From the NCBI GenBank assembly GCA_937944405.1, contig CALDYR010000019.1, forward strand, positions 1 through 41,833: 41,833 nt of DNA, in the 5' to 3' direction. The stretch comes from an uncultured Pirellulaceae bacterium (lineage in GTDB: Bacteria > Planctomycetota > Planctomycetia > Pirellulales > Pirellulaceae). The notes under the pieces are model-generated. The model saw only the letters and a program-made list of their open reading frames with translations, had not been told where the DNA came from and did not search any database. Of this stretch, positions 25,836 through 35,544 are shown piece after piece (the first letter of the stretch is position 1; every line of letters begins with the position of its first letter). The position numbers and the translations under genes were made by a program.

Positions 25836-28229
25836 ATGAATCGAATTACTCTTCTATTTTTACCAATTGTCGTGATCGTGCTACTGGCGGGATACTTGGT
25901 CGCTGATTGGTATCACGCGTATCCGATGGACACGGCGCGAAACTACATCGGCCGTACCTCTTGCGCCCAATGTCACCAAGAACAGGCCGAAAAATTTGTC
26001 GGCTCCCACCACGACAAAGCGATGGAAATCGCGACCGAAGCGTCTGTTTTAGGCGACTTCAACAACCAAACCATCGAACACTTTGGCACCACATCACGTA
26101 TGTTTCGCGACGGCGAACGATTCATGATCAACACCGAAGGCCCGGACGGCCTGATGAACGATTATGAAGTGAAATACGTCTTCGGCTTCACGCCGCTGCA
26201 ACAATATATGGTCGAAATTGAACCGCCAGCGGATAATGCGAACGGCGAAATTGGGCGTGTGCAAGTACTGCGAGTCTCTTGGGATACCCAAGGTGAACGC
26301 TGGTTTTACCTTTCGCCACCAGACGTCAACGAGAAACTATCCCCCGGCGACCCGCTTCATTGGACGGGAATCACGCAAAACTGGAACACCTCGTGTGCTG
26401 AATGCCACAGCACTAACCTGCAAAAAAATTACAGCGTTACCACCAACACTTACCACACAACCTTTTCTGAAATCGACGTTAGCTGCGAAGCATGCCATGG
26501 CCCGGCCAGCCTCCATGTCGAATTGGCGAACCAGCGCGGAATTTTCTGGGACCGCAACCATGGCTACGGATTGGCAAAGTTAAAATCGATTTCCAACGTG
26601 CCCCAAGTCCAAGCTTGCGCTCCCTGCCATTCGCGTCGCGGGACCGTCAAAGAAGGCTATCAACCGGGCTGCAACTTTGACGATTACTACTCTTTGCAAA
26701 CCTTGACCGATCCCGTTTATCATGTCGATGGGCAAATCCGAGACGAAGACTACGTGTACGGTTCGTTCTTGCAAAGCAAGATGTACCACAACGGGATTCG
26801 CTGCTCCGATTGCCACGACCCGCATTCGGCAAAACTAATTCACACCGGCAATCAGGTCTGCACCTCCTGCCATCAGCACGCTGGCGGAAAGTACGATTCG
26901 GAGAATCACCACCATCACAAAATGGGCACCCAAGGGGCAGCGTGCATCAACTGCCACATGGCGACCACCCACTATATGGCGCTCGACGGTCGCCGCGATC
27001 ACAGCTTCCGCGTCCCCAATCCACAGCTGAGTGTCGAAACGGGTACGCCCAATGCCTGCACGGCCTGTCATTTGGAGTTCGAAAGTCAACTACCGGCCTC
27101 TAAAACCGCTGGATTCAAACAGTATCTCGACCACATCATTGCCGCTGAAAATGGTGACCAGTCCGTTCAACAGAACTTAGACGCCATCAACACCGCCATG
27201 GCCGCGGCTTGTAACCAATGGTACCCACAACCCCAGGCGGATACCAAAACAAAATACTATCAGCAACTGGCCAAGGGGCAGCACGACCGATCCGCGCACC
27301 TGCTGCTCGAGGTTGCCGATGACAAACGCAATCCAGTCATCATCAGAGCAAGTGCCCTCCAAGCCATGGTGGGACTAGAGGTCGACGCTGACACCATCAT
27401 CAAAACACTACGCAGTTCCGACATTCAGATACGAATCGCAGCGTTGTCCGTGGCCGAAGAACGGCTTATCGAACTATCCCGCAGCCGCCCTGGTGCAGAA
27501 TTTAAAAAATTGCTGTCGGCAGTTACCGAAGGACTCCGCGACGAATCGGCACGCGTGGCCGCCCAATCGGCTTGGGTGATTTCTCTGTTGCCCTCCGAAG
27601 TGGCCCAAACCCGTCTTTCGGGCGACGACCAACAACGGTTCTTTCAGTCTCTGAAAAAGTACCAAGAAAGCCTGCACGCCAACCGCGATCGCGCTTCGAC
27701 GCATCTTGTCATGGGCGGGCTTTTTGAACGGCAGGGGGAAACCACAAAAGCGATTCAAGCCTATCGAAACGCAATGTCGGTACAACCTGAAATGGTCGGG
27801 GCCCGATCAAATCTGGCGGTACTGCTCGAACAGCAGGCTCAGCAGTTGATCAGCACAAATTCCCCCGACGCCGCCACACGGGCCCAACGATTGATTCAGC
27901 AATCCAACGAACTACGGGCGGTCGAACATGCGAACTTGGGGCGCGATGCCGAACGTTCGAAAGATCTTCCCGGCACCGATGGATTGAATTACCGCTATGG
28001 AATGTCCAGCTACCTTCAGGGAGATTTAAAAACGGCCGAACAACAATTGAAACTGGCCGTTAAAAAATCCCCCGAAAATGAAACCTACATCTTAGGTTTG
28101 GCGACCTTTTACTTCCAAGCGAAAAACTTCGACGAAGCGCGGCGATTAACCGATCGCCTCTTGGAGATATCGCCGAAAAACCAAACGTATCGCTCTTTAG
28201 AAGACGCCATCGACGAAAGTTCCAAGTAA
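25836..28229 (+). CDS. Octaheme c-type cytochrome with HEAT-like and TPR tail
   Basis: This 797-residue exported multiheme cytochrome has an N-terminal signal or anchor helix (4-22). Eight CxxCH heme sites follow: CAQCH (43-47), CAECH, CEACH, CAPCH, CSDCH, CTSCH, CINCH and CTACH, all within the first 420 residues. Extra His residues (SHHDKAM, HHHHKMG, HYMALDGRRDHSF) may serve as distal ligands. The region before the second heme (YEVKYVFGFTPLQQYMVEI) is typical of cytochrome c554-like proteins in this phylum. Residues about 480-590 look like HEAT-type repeats, and about 610-790 are TPRs (VMGGLFERQGETTKAIQAYR). It probably acts in periplasmic electron transfer; donor and acceptor are unknown. 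Confidence 0.9.
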   Translation: MNRITLLFLPIVVIVLLAGYLVADWYHAYPMDTARNYIGRTSCAQCHQEQAEKFVGSHHDKAMEIATEASVLGDFNNQTIEHFGTTSRMFRDGERFMINTEGPDGLMNDYEVKYVFGFTPLQQYMVEIEPPADNANGEIGRVQVLRVSWDTQGERWFYLSPPDVNEKLSPGDPLHWTGITQNWNTSCAECHSTNLQKNYSVTTNTYHTTFSEIDVSCEACHGPASLHVELANQRGIFWDRNHGYGLAKLKSISNVPQVQACAPCHSRRGTVKEGYQPGCNFDDYYSLQTLTDPVYHVDGQIRDEDYVYGSFLQSKMYHNGIRCSDCHDPHSAKLIHTGNQVCTSCHQHAGGKYDSENHHHHKMGTQGAACINCHMATTHYMALDGRRDHSFRVPNPQLSVETGTPNACTACHLEFESQLPASKTAGFKQYLDHIIAAENGDQSVQQNLDAINTAMAAACNQWYPQPQADTKTKYYQQLAKGQHDRSAHLLLEVADDKRNPVIIRASALQAMVGLEVDADTIIKTLRSSDIQIRIAALSVAEERLIELSRSRPGAEFKKLLSAVTEGLRDESARVAAQSAWVISLLPSEVAQTRLSGDDQQRFFQSLKKYQESLHANRDRASTHLVMGGLFERQGETTKAIQAYRNAMSVQPEMVGARSNLAVLLEQQAQQLISTNSPDAATRAQRLIQQSNELRAVEHANLGRDAERSKDLPGTDGLNYRYGMSSYLQGDLKTAEQQLKLAVKKSPENETYILGLATFYFQAKNFDEARRLTDRLLEISPKNQTYRSLEDAIDESSK

Positions 28230-28312
28230 AACTAACGCGCAGTAGAAGTCCAAACCAACAGGGATTAGTTCTGCCGATTCGGTCAAACGTTCAGGCACAA
28301 CTTTAATCACGC

Positions 28313-29155
28313 ATGCCAAAGTTTAAAATTGCCGGCGTACAAATGGACGTCAAACTGAACGATCCAGCGTTCAACCTTTCGGCGATCACAGCACACGTTC
28401 GGTCTGCCGCAGCCAACGGAGCGCGACTGATCGTTTTTCCCGAATGCACGCTCACGGGATACTGTTTCGACACCCTAGAACAGGCTCAAACGGCAGCCCA
28501 ATCGACCAGCGCCCCGATAATGAAGCGGATGACTGAGATCGCGCGAACCTCCGACACGCACTTAATCGTGGGCATGTTGGAAACCGAAGACACCGCTGCA
28601 GTTTACAACTCGGCAATTCTGATCGGCCCCCAAGGTGTCGTCGGGGTCTACCGAAAAACGCACTTGCCGTTTCTCGGCGTCGACCGTTTCACGACCCCCG
28701 GTTCCCGCTCCGATCAAATCTTCGACGTCGATGGACTGAAGGTCGGAATCAACATCTGTTACGACTGTTCGTTTCCCGAATCAGCGCGCGTCCTCGCGCT
28801 CGCCGGAGCCGACATTGTCGTGCTTCCCACGAACTGGCCGCCGGGATCGGGACGCGTTTCGGATATCATCCCCAACACCCGCGCTTTGGAAAACAACGTC
28901 TATTTCATGTCCGTCAATCGCATCGGCAACGAAAAAGGATTCCAATTCATTGGCAAAAGCAAGATTTGCGATCCACAGGGCGGCGATATTGAATTCGCAA
29001 ACCACGCCAACCAAGCGATTCTTTACGGAGAAATCGACACCCAATGGTCTCGGCAAAAGCATCTGGTGGCAGTACCCGGCGAACATGAAGTCCACCGATT
29101 CAACGATCGCCGGCCCGACATTTACGGCCCCATCATCAAACCACGCACCCCCTGA
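28313..29155 (+). CDS. Carbon-nitrogen hydrolase (nitrilase superfamily)
   Basis: This 280-residue amidase-type enzyme has the nitrilase catalytic triad in place: Glu44 in FPECTLTGY, Lys115 in YRKTHLPF and Cys149 in INICYDCSFPE. Length and layout fit single-domain hydrolases that cleave amides or carbamoyl groups. The substrate cannot be assigned from motifs. It follows the cytochrome gene by 83 bp on the same strand and converges with the epimerase gene, 15 bp from its stop. Confidence 0.93.
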   Translation: MPKFKIAGVQMDVKLNDPAFNLSAITAHVRSAAANGARLIVFPECTLTGYCFDTLEQAQTAAQSTSAPIMKRMTEIARTSDTHLIVGMLETEDTAAVYNSAILIGPQGVVGVYRKTHLPFLGVDRFTTPGSRSDQIFDVDGLKVGINICYDCSFPESARVLALAGADIVVLPTNWPPGSGRVSDIIPNTRALENNVYFMSVNRIGNEKGFQFIGKSKICDPQGGDIEFANHANQAILYGEIDTQWSRQKHLVAVPGEHEVHRFNDRRPDIYGPIIKPRTP

Positions 29156-29170
29156 CAAACCGATCGCGCA

Positions 29171-30253
29171 TTACTTTTCGACCGAAAACCGAAATACCGT
29201 TTTCGAGCGAAAATCTGCCCCCGGTCGCAACAACGTCGACGGAAAATGATCGTGATTGGGAGCGTCAGGGTAGTGCTGTGTCTCTAAAGCAATTCCCGTG
29301 TGCACTTGAAAACTGCCGCTGCTAGGTTCGCCATCCATATAGTTTGAAGAATAAAACTGTAACCCCGGTTGGTCTGTAAAAATCTCAATCCGTCGACCGG
29401 TAAGTGGAAGCGAAACCACCGCAGCAAACTTGAGCCCACTTTTGTGGAGTTCGTCGTTCAACACAAAACAGTGGTCGTACCCTTGAGGCGTATTTTTTAA
29501 CTGCTGCAAATCGGCTCCGACCCGTTTCGGCAGTCGAAAATCAAGCGGCGTAGAAGCGACAGCACTGAGTTTCCCCGAAGGAATTCCCTCAGCGTCAACT
29601 TCGACAAAACGATCAGCATTGATTTGCAGTTGATGATCGTAAATGGCGGTTTGGCCCGCGTCGGCTAAATTCCAATAGCAGTGGTTCGTTAAATTGACGT
29701 GAGTCGGTTTGTCGGTTGCGGCAAAAAATTCTATTGTGAGCTCATTGTCTTCATTCAACAGATACTCAACAGTGACATCGACCGTCCCGGGGAACCCCTC
29801 TTCACCGTCGGGACTGATCGTCGTAAAACGAACGCCCAAGGCGTCAGGGCGCTGAATCAATTCAGCATCCCACACCTTTTGCTTAAATCCCAACTTTCCT
29901 CCATGCAAGGTGTGATCTCCATCGTTGGCCGTCAAATCAAATTGCTGGCTATCAATCGTGAATTTCGCGCCTCCAATTCGATTGCAGAAGCGCCCCACCG
30001 TCGCTCCCAATAAAGCGTCATTCGCTTCATAGTTGGCGATACTTTCACAACCAAGGGCGATGTTGGTCAATTCACCTGCACGGTCGGGTGTTTTCACAGC
30101 AACGACGGTCGCACCGTAATTCAACATTTCCACTTCGTAGCCATTATTGTTAGCAAAAGTGAATTTCTGCACGGCGGTGCCATCGTGGGTTGTGCCGAAA
30201 TCCGTCACCGCAATTCTCGAATTCGTTGAATCGTATCGCCTAAGTTCAGCCAT
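29171..30253 (-). CDS. Aldose 1-epimerase (galactose mutarotase)
   Basis: This 360-residue epimerase interconverts alpha and beta anomers of hexoses. Family motifs visible are MLNYGATVVAVKTPDR, GATVGRFCNRIGGAKF, HTLHGGKLGF, the catalytic His in VNLTNHCYWNLAD and the catalytic Glu in IALETQHYPDAPNH. Length is normal for GalM. The first 30 residues (NSRIAVTDFGTTHDGTAVQK) are the usual leading strand. It is predicted to be cytoplasmic, with no signal peptide. It shares no operon with sugar genes here. Confidence 0.95.
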   Translation of the reverse strand: MAELRRYDSTNSRIAVTDFGTTHDGTAVQKFTFANNNGYEVEMLNYGATVVAVKTPDRAGELTNIALGCESIANYEANDALLGATVGRFCNRIGGAKFTIDSQQFDLTANDGDHTLHGGKLGFKQKVWDAELIQRPDALGVRFTTISPDGEEGFPGTVDVTVEYLLNEDNELTIEFFAATDKPTHVNLTNHCYWNLADAGQTAIYDHQLQINADRFVEVDAEGIPSGKLSAVASTPLDFRLPKRVGADLQQLKNTPQGYDHCFVLNDELHKSGLKFAAVVSLPLTGRRIEIFTDQPGLQFYSSNYMDGEPSSGSFQVHTGIALETQHYPDAPNHDHFPSTLLRPGADFRSKTVFRFSVEK

Positions 30254-30654
30254 CGAAGTTTTCAGCTCTCGTGATTTAAGACTTAAAAAAGTGAGCCTAA
30301 ATGCTGCGCCATAACGTGTCTACAACACGATGGAGGAAAACGCCCCAAAAGCAAAATTTGTCCCGAAGCTACAGATGGGCAAACGAAACAAACGATCTAA
30401 CCCGCCCTTTCCCACCCGCACTATTTTAGAATTTCGTGCTCGACCGATCAACTTCCATACCAACCAAATCAGCCGCTTCCAGCGGTAATTCGGCAAACGC
30501 TTTGGTGGATCCGGACCTCACGTCGAACAATGAGACAACGATCGTCCACAGATTCTCCCAAGCACCACAAGGCGATTTTTGGCTTAGGCTGCGTCCTGGG
30601 TGCGGACCTCCGTGTTGAGCGGGATTTTGCGGAGATGAGTCTCCGTGTAAAAAT
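30254..30654. other. Intergenic region with a possible minus-strand coding remnant
   Basis: No complete gene is present. On the minus strand one frame from about 30600 down to a TAA at 30426-30428 reads SLFDVRSGSTKAFAELPLEA and ends VDRSSTKF, which is protein-like but has no good start codon. It may be a decayed gene tail or a repeated intergenic sequence. The rest, towards the epimerase start, shows nothing recognisable. Confidence 0.3.
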
Positions 30655-31716
30655 TCAGGCGTCTTTGCCGCTGAGTTTTGCCTGTCGTGCTGCTTTGCGT
30701 TTGTGCATCGGAGGAACGATATTGGAAGCTAATCCGACCAATTGAAAACACTTTATAATGTAGTAATTAACATCGATTTCCCACCATTTGTGCTGTACTG
30801 TCGCTGCCGATTGGTCGGCGTGGTGATTGTTGTGCCAACCTTCACCCGATGCGATCAGCGCCACGAACCAATTGTTGCGACTGTGGTCGTCGGTATCGTA
30901 ATTTCGGTATCCAAACATGTGAGACAGGGAGTTCACCGACCAAGTAATATGCCATACCCAAACGACTCGGGCGATGACGCCCCATACAAAAATGCTGCTG
31001 GCCAATTGAAACGCCGTCATGCCGAAACCGTAGTAAAATCCGGCGGCTAGAAATGACAGTAGGTAAATCACCAAACCATGAGCCAAAAAGATAGCAACCC
31101 CCATGTAGGTGTTCTTCTCCAACCACATATAAAAGGGATCCTGAAGAATATCTTTGGCGTATTTTTTGTATAAAGCGAATTTGTCGGTGCCTTTGTTTTC
31201 AAAAACAAGCCACTCGAAGTGAGACCAAAAGAAGTTCACCAAAGGGCTATGCGGGTCTTCTTGATGGTCGGATTCGTTATGATGCAAACGATGCCAAGCC
31301 ACCCAACGCGCTGGAGTCTCCTGCCCATTACAAAGCGCAATTGTCACCAACACGCGTTCGAACCATTTCGGTGTCTTGAAACTTCGGTGTGTCAACAGAC
31401 GGTGGTAACAAATCGGAATTCCAACCGCTCCGAATAAGTAAGTACCGACCACCAAAGACGCCACGCCGATCCAACTGAAAAACCAAGGCACAAAGATCAA
31501 CAGAGCGGCAACGTGGAAAGCACCAATCGAAATGCAGTAACTGTAGTAGATACGTTTGCGATTAACTCCAGCCGGTAGCGGAATCGATTCCGAGTCACGC
31601 CCGCCGACCCCCGAGTGCTTCTTTCGGTTGGAGGGGGATGTTTTGTTGATTGCAGTGGTGCACGAATCCTGCGACTGTGAATTAGTTTCAGGAGACAGCA
31701 GCGGTGGCTGGTTCAT
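30655..31716 (-). CDS. Acyl-CoA/fatty acid desaturase, delta-9 type
   Basis: This 353-residue membrane di-iron desaturase introduces a double bond into saturated acyl chains. The three histidine boxes are HRLLTH, HRLHH and HNNHH (EGWHNNHHADQ). Hydrophobic helices lie at about 60-100 (AFHVAALLIFVPWFFSWIG) and 205-245. The order of boxes is that of the stearoyl-CoA/acyl-lipid delta-9 family. The N-terminal 50 residues are polar and may vary between species. GGAAG precedes the ATG at 31716. Activity would adjust membrane fluidity; the substrate form (CoA, lipid or ACP) is not shown. Confidence 0.94.
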   Translation of the reverse strand: MNQPPLLSPETNSQSQDSCTTAINKTSPSNRKKHSGVGGRDSESIPLPAGVNRKRIYYSYCISIGAFHVAALLIFVPWFFSWIGVASLVVGTYLFGAVGIPICYHRLLTHRSFKTPKWFERVLVTIALCNGQETPARWVAWHRLHHNESDHQEDPHSPLVNFFWSHFEWLVFENKGTDKFALYKKYAKDILQDPFYMWLEKNTYMGVAIFLAHGLVIYLLSFLAAGFYYGFGMTAFQLASSIFVWGVIARVVWVWHITWSVNSLSHMFGYRNYDTDDHSRNNWFVALIASGEGWHNNHHADQSAATVQHKWWEIDVNYYIIKCFQLVGLASNIVPPMHKRKAARQAKLSGKDA

Positions 31717-32538
31717 TTGGCTTCCGTACTTGGTTTGAATTCCCTTGGTATCATCGCTGCAATAGAACGCCGTCAGGTCTGGGGATGGAACGCAGTCACA
31801 GAGAAGGGTCTGGTGGTGAACCGAATTTTGATCGGCAAATTAACAAATCGAGCAATTCAAGGTGCCGAAGGCAACTCCTCTTTATTTCCAGCATCCGCTG
31901 TGCGTATGATACAGATTCTATCACTTCTTTGAAAAAACCAAAGCGATGAAAACGCAAAATATGCAGTGTGTATTGAAGCGTTTTGTTGAACTGCGGCATT
32001 TATGCAGGGCCGCCGCCCCACAACAGTTCGGCATTCAACATTGCGGTCCATCCGGCTCTCTTGAACGTGCGTTACAGCACGTCGGTTATGACACGCTGGC
32101 CCAACCAGCCCTACTTAACCAACGCTGGCAATCCCTTATCACCTTTCTTGGGCCTTGCGGTTGGTTGAAAGTCCAGTCGCCGTCCCAACTGCTGACTGCC
32201 CTACCATTGAGCGGCGCCATCCCAACGATCGCAAATCGAACAGCGCTCACGAAAATTCAAACCAGCGGCCCAAACACTGCCAACTTACCCCACCCAAAAC
32301 AACGCCCATCCACTCCGGAGCAGCATTTGAGGACTGCCGCTGGACCTTGTCCAGTGAAAAAGCCGCTTACAGGAAATGCACTCCACTAACAGAATGGAAG
32401 GCAAGCAAAATCCTGTTGCATATGTGATCCGGCTTAGCGTGATCGCAGCGAACTTACAACACGAGCTCCAAATCAGATTCGATGGCTCAAAGAAATAGGA
32501 GCCGTAAATCGGCGAGCCCGCCCGAGCGCTGTTGCCTT
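31717..32538. other. Long intergenic region, no confident gene
   Basis: This is one of the largest gaps (865 bp up to the yidC stop). Plus-strand frames at 31946-32389 (147 codons) and 31983-32168 (61 codons, with PLSPFLGLAVG) overlap each other, lack ribosome binding sites and match nothing I know. They may be decayed coding sequence. The promoter of the desaturase gene should be near 31720-31780. Confidence 0.3.
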
Positions 32539-32562
32539 GCAACGTTCGCGCCCAAACGTTGC
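32539..32562 (-). terminator. Hairpin just downstream of yidC
   Basis: GCAACGTT (32539-32546) pairs perfectly with AACGTTGC (32555-32562) over 8 bp with an 8-nt loop, starting 20 nt after the yidC stop on the minus strand. No T-run follows, so it may stabilise the mRNA end rather than terminate on its own. Confidence 0.4.
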
Positions 32563-32581
32563 TGCTCTGAACAATCCAGCC

Positions 32582-35236
32582 TTAACGTTTTTCGTTGCGT
32601 TTCTTAAGGTCGCGTTTACGTTCGGCGTTACGTTTGCGTTTCTCTTCGACTTTGGCGCGATCCTGTTCCATTTGCTTTATTGCAGCTTTGGAAAGCGTTA
32701 CCGGAGCGTCGAGGTCAAGGGCGCCGGTGTCGAGCACAGGTTTGGGTAATAACTTGCGTTCTAAGATGCCCCAAATACTGGAGGTGATGAAGTACAAACA
32801 CAGTCCTGACGGAACTTTGAAAAACATGATTCCCATAAAGATCATCATGAACCCCATCATCTTCTGCATCATTTTTTGCTGATCATCTACCGCCGGAGGA
32901 GTGAACAGTTTTTGTTGAACAAGGAACAACACCATCGTAATCAGGGGCAAAATGTTCAAGTAAGGCCCCAACCAGCCAGCTTCGGCGCCAAAATATGCCG
33001 GCATCCAATCCTTCCAATACATAAATTTGTCGGGGGCAGAAAGATCGCTACACCAAGCCAATCCGGGAATCAACGGTTGATCGCGAAGCGCGATATCCAC
33101 CGAAAGCCCTCGGTACAATCCAAGAAAAACAGGCAACTGAATGAACATCACCAAACATCCTCCCAGCGGATTGTAATTGTGTTTGGCAAACAGTTCGCGC
33201 TGCGCCGCTCCTCGTTCCTGCAGGTCCTCGTACTTGTCCGCGATCTCTTTCATCTTGGGTTGCAACGCCTGCATCATTTGCGCATTTAACGCAGCCTTGC
33301 GAGAAAATGGAATCATGACGCAACGAACTAAAACCGTCAGCATGATGATCGGAATACCGTAGGTGATACTTCCACTAAGAAAATAAAACACATGCAGCAA
33401 CCACAACAACGGTTTTGAACACCACCAAAACCAACCAAAAGCGCGGTTATCGTCCAACCCATATTCGGTCAAAATTTCCTTCTCTTTAGGTCCCGCAAAA
33501 ACCTGAAAAGAGCGTTTCACACTCCCGCCGGCAGGCACATCGAACTTCTCAAACAACAACATCGTGCAGTCAACCAGACGTTGCTCGCGCGAATTTTTGG
33601 GGATCTCCGCTCCGTCGGCAACCGCGTTGATATTGTTGGCTAATGAGTTCTGGTCCGTGTTGAGCATCGTAATGTTGAAGTATTGGGCATCGATACCAAC
33701 CCAATTCCAACGCCCGTTTTCCCGCAATGTCACGGTATCGTATGGGCTAACGACGAAGGTTGGTTCCGGCGGTCGATTTTTCAAATTGCGAATCACGTCC
33801 GCGTTACCGGCGAAGACATAACCTCGATCGGGCAACGATGCTGAAACGTCTCGCGCACCACCAATGCCCGTCAATCCACCGCCACCATAAATCTTGTTGG
33901 CGTACCACCATGTCTCTGACGGTGTTCCCGTTGGACCAATCAGCGAATATCCCAACTCTTGATCCTGTTTGGAATCGTTGAAAACCTCAATCTCAAAGTT
34001 CCAATGAAAACTGCCCAACTCAAGTTCATCGCTGGGTTCAAATTTAGGCAGGATATAACGCTTGACGACCCGCAGCGGACCCTCGACCTCCAACTGCTCC
34101 AACTGCTGCAACTCCGAAGAAGAAATTGAATAGGTAAATTCAATCGCATCAGCACCATCGATGTTTGTCTGCCGGACGTCCCATTGCCCGTGAAGCATGT
34201 CTGCTCCCAAAGTGTCCCAAAGCTTATTGATATCGCCCGAAGGCTTCATCAACGACATCGAGAACGACTCGATCAGCTTCCGCGTCGGGTCAATCACGCT
34301 CGGTTCGGGGCGAATGAGTTCGATTGGTTTTTCGTCCAAGGCGACCGTAACGATCGACGATTCCCCCCCCCGGCTATAATTGACTTCGATTTCATCGCCG
34401 GGTTTTGTTTTTGTTAACGCGGATTCAAAATCATACTTGCTGGCAACTGCGACGTCTCCAACGGAGTTGACAACATCGCCCGATTTCAAACCAGCAACCT
34501 GGGCAGGGGTTCCATGGCCGACGACTCCGATTTTGCAACCATCGGTAGAGTCGAAGCAATCCAAGGATCCGATGTAGCCATACGTTATGTCCAAATCACG
34601 GTAAAAATGCTGCCCATTCTCCCGCCGATGATTGAGCTCGATCCGTCGTATTGTCCCGCCAATCGCATTGGTGGTGATGAGATAACGTTGCGCGCTGTCA
34701 GGGGATAACGAGCCGACCGAATTCAGATCGCCCTGCATCTCTTGAGCCCGATAGCTCCACGAATTGAGCAAGGCGTTTTCTTGCGGCGTTTTGGCGGGCT
34801 GACGAGCTTCGATCAAAGATTTGATTTGAGCGTCTTCTAAAATCGGGCTCACTCGGCCTCCCGAAGCAGACGCCGAAGAGACCGATTGCGGTTTCTCCTC
34901 AAATGATTTAGCCCCATTCCCTTGTTCAGGTAAATTTTCGGAGGGCGCGCTTGCTTCTTTGGGCTCCGCAGACTTTTCACCAGAGTCTTCATCGGCGGTA
35001 GTGTTGGTCTGGCCGTCCGCTTCGTCGGCGAACGCGCTGTCATCGGCATCGTCTAGATCGGCATCACTTGAATTGCCACGATCGGCGACGTTCCCACCTT
35101 CGCTGGTGCTGAAGTTCTCAATTGTGGACGGGCCGTCGGTCGGTCGAACGCCAACCTTGGGCGCCGGACGCATTAGGATCGATACCATCAAAATGATGAA
35201 TGAAAGTACAACAAATAGAATCGCGCGGAAGTTCAC
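32582..35236 (-). CDS. yidC: Membrane protein insertase YidC with embedded PDZ domain
   Basis: This 884-residue insertase is much longer than the roughly 550 residues of E. coli YidC. The N-terminal helix is at 5-22. Residues about 30-150 are an acidic Asp/Glu/Ser-rich linker. Within the periplasmic domain, about 219-302 reads as a PDZ domain (GCKIGVVGHGTPAQVAGLKS, GDVVNSVGDVAVASKYDFES, GDEIEVNYSRGG). The periplasmic domain then continues (IEFTYSISSSELQQLEQLEV, MLNTDQNSLANNINAVADGA). The conserved insertase core near the C-terminus includes YGIPIIMLTVLVRCVMIPFS, with the functional Arg, MQALQPKMKEIADKYEDLQE and CLVMFIQLPVFLGLYRGL. A basic tail (EEKRKRNAERKRDLKKRNEK) may contact ribosomes. The start is a GTG at 35236, with AGGA about 8 nt upstream. 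Confidence 0.95.
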   Translation of the reverse strand: MNFRAILFVVLSFIILMVSILMRPAPKVGVRPTDGPSTIENFSTSEGGNVADRGNSSDADLDDADDSAFADEADGQTNTTADEDSGEKSAEPKEASAPSENLPEQGNGAKSFEEKPQSVSSASASGGRVSPILEDAQIKSLIEARQPAKTPQENALLNSWSYRAQEMQGDLNSVGSLSPDSAQRYLITTNAIGGTIRRIELNHRRENGQHFYRDLDITYGYIGSLDCFDSTDGCKIGVVGHGTPAQVAGLKSGDVVNSVGDVAVASKYDFESALTKTKPGDEIEVNYSRGGESSIVTVALDEKPIELIRPEPSVIDPTRKLIESFSMSLMKPSGDINKLWDTLGADMLHGQWDVRQTNIDGADAIEFTYSISSSELQQLEQLEVEGPLRVVKRYILPKFEPSDELELGSFHWNFEIEVFNDSKQDQELGYSLIGPTGTPSETWWYANKIYGGGGLTGIGGARDVSASLPDRGYVFAGNADVIRNLKNRPPEPTFVVSPYDTVTLRENGRWNWVGIDAQYFNITMLNTDQNSLANNINAVADGAEIPKNSREQRLVDCTMLLFEKFDVPAGGSVKRSFQVFAGPKEKEILTEYGLDDNRAFGWFWWCSKPLLWLLHVFYFLSGSITYGIPIIMLTVLVRCVMIPFSRKAALNAQMMQALQPKMKEIADKYEDLQERGAAQRELFAKHNYNPLGGCLVMFIQLPVFLGLYRGLSVDIALRDQPLIPGLAWCSDLSAPDKFMYWKDWMPAYFGAEAGWLGPYLNILPLITMVLFLVQQKLFTPPAVDDQQKMMQKMMGFMMIFMGIMFFKVPSGLCLYFITSSIWGILERKLLPKPVLDTGALDLDAPVTLSKAAIKQMEQDRAKVEEKRKRNAERKRDLKKRNEKR

Positions 35237-35510
35237 CGAATGAATCCTGTCTCTGGGAGGGCTGCCGAAAACATGAAATCTGGCCGAAGTCGACCTGAAG
35301 ATGGGCCATTAGTTATAGGCCATAGCAGCGTATATTCTCCAAACATCGTCTGATATTGGAAAGGGGACGAACATTTTAGAAGATTCCGGCGATTCTTCTG
35401 TCACCTTGCATCATGTTAAGCGGGAAAAAACGAAGTTCCGTCTTCCAGCGACTGAAATTACGCGGATTTCATCAAATTCACGGTCAGAAAACCAATCGCA
35501 CCGGCCGACG
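35237..35510. other. Intergenic region upstream of yidC
   Basis: It holds the presumed yidC promoter and nothing else that I recognise. Short frames here are low in protein-like character. Confidence 0.35.
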
Positions 35511-35544
35511 CAACATCACCGTCCCTCCAACATCACCGTCCCTC
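35511..35544 (-). repeat. 17-bp perfect tandem duplication over the phosphoesterase stop codon
   Basis: CAACATCACCGTCCCTC occurs twice in direct succession (35511-35527 and 35528-35544), and a partial third copy follows. On the minus strand the unit contains the last codons and the TGA of the metallophosphoesterase gene (LLEGR, then stop). The copy beyond the stop is in another frame. Confidence 0.85.

Noticed and set aside
31946..32389. 147-codon plus-strand frame in the gap before yidC
   Set aside because: No ribosome binding site, no motif, and overlap with a competing frame; I could not support it as a gene.
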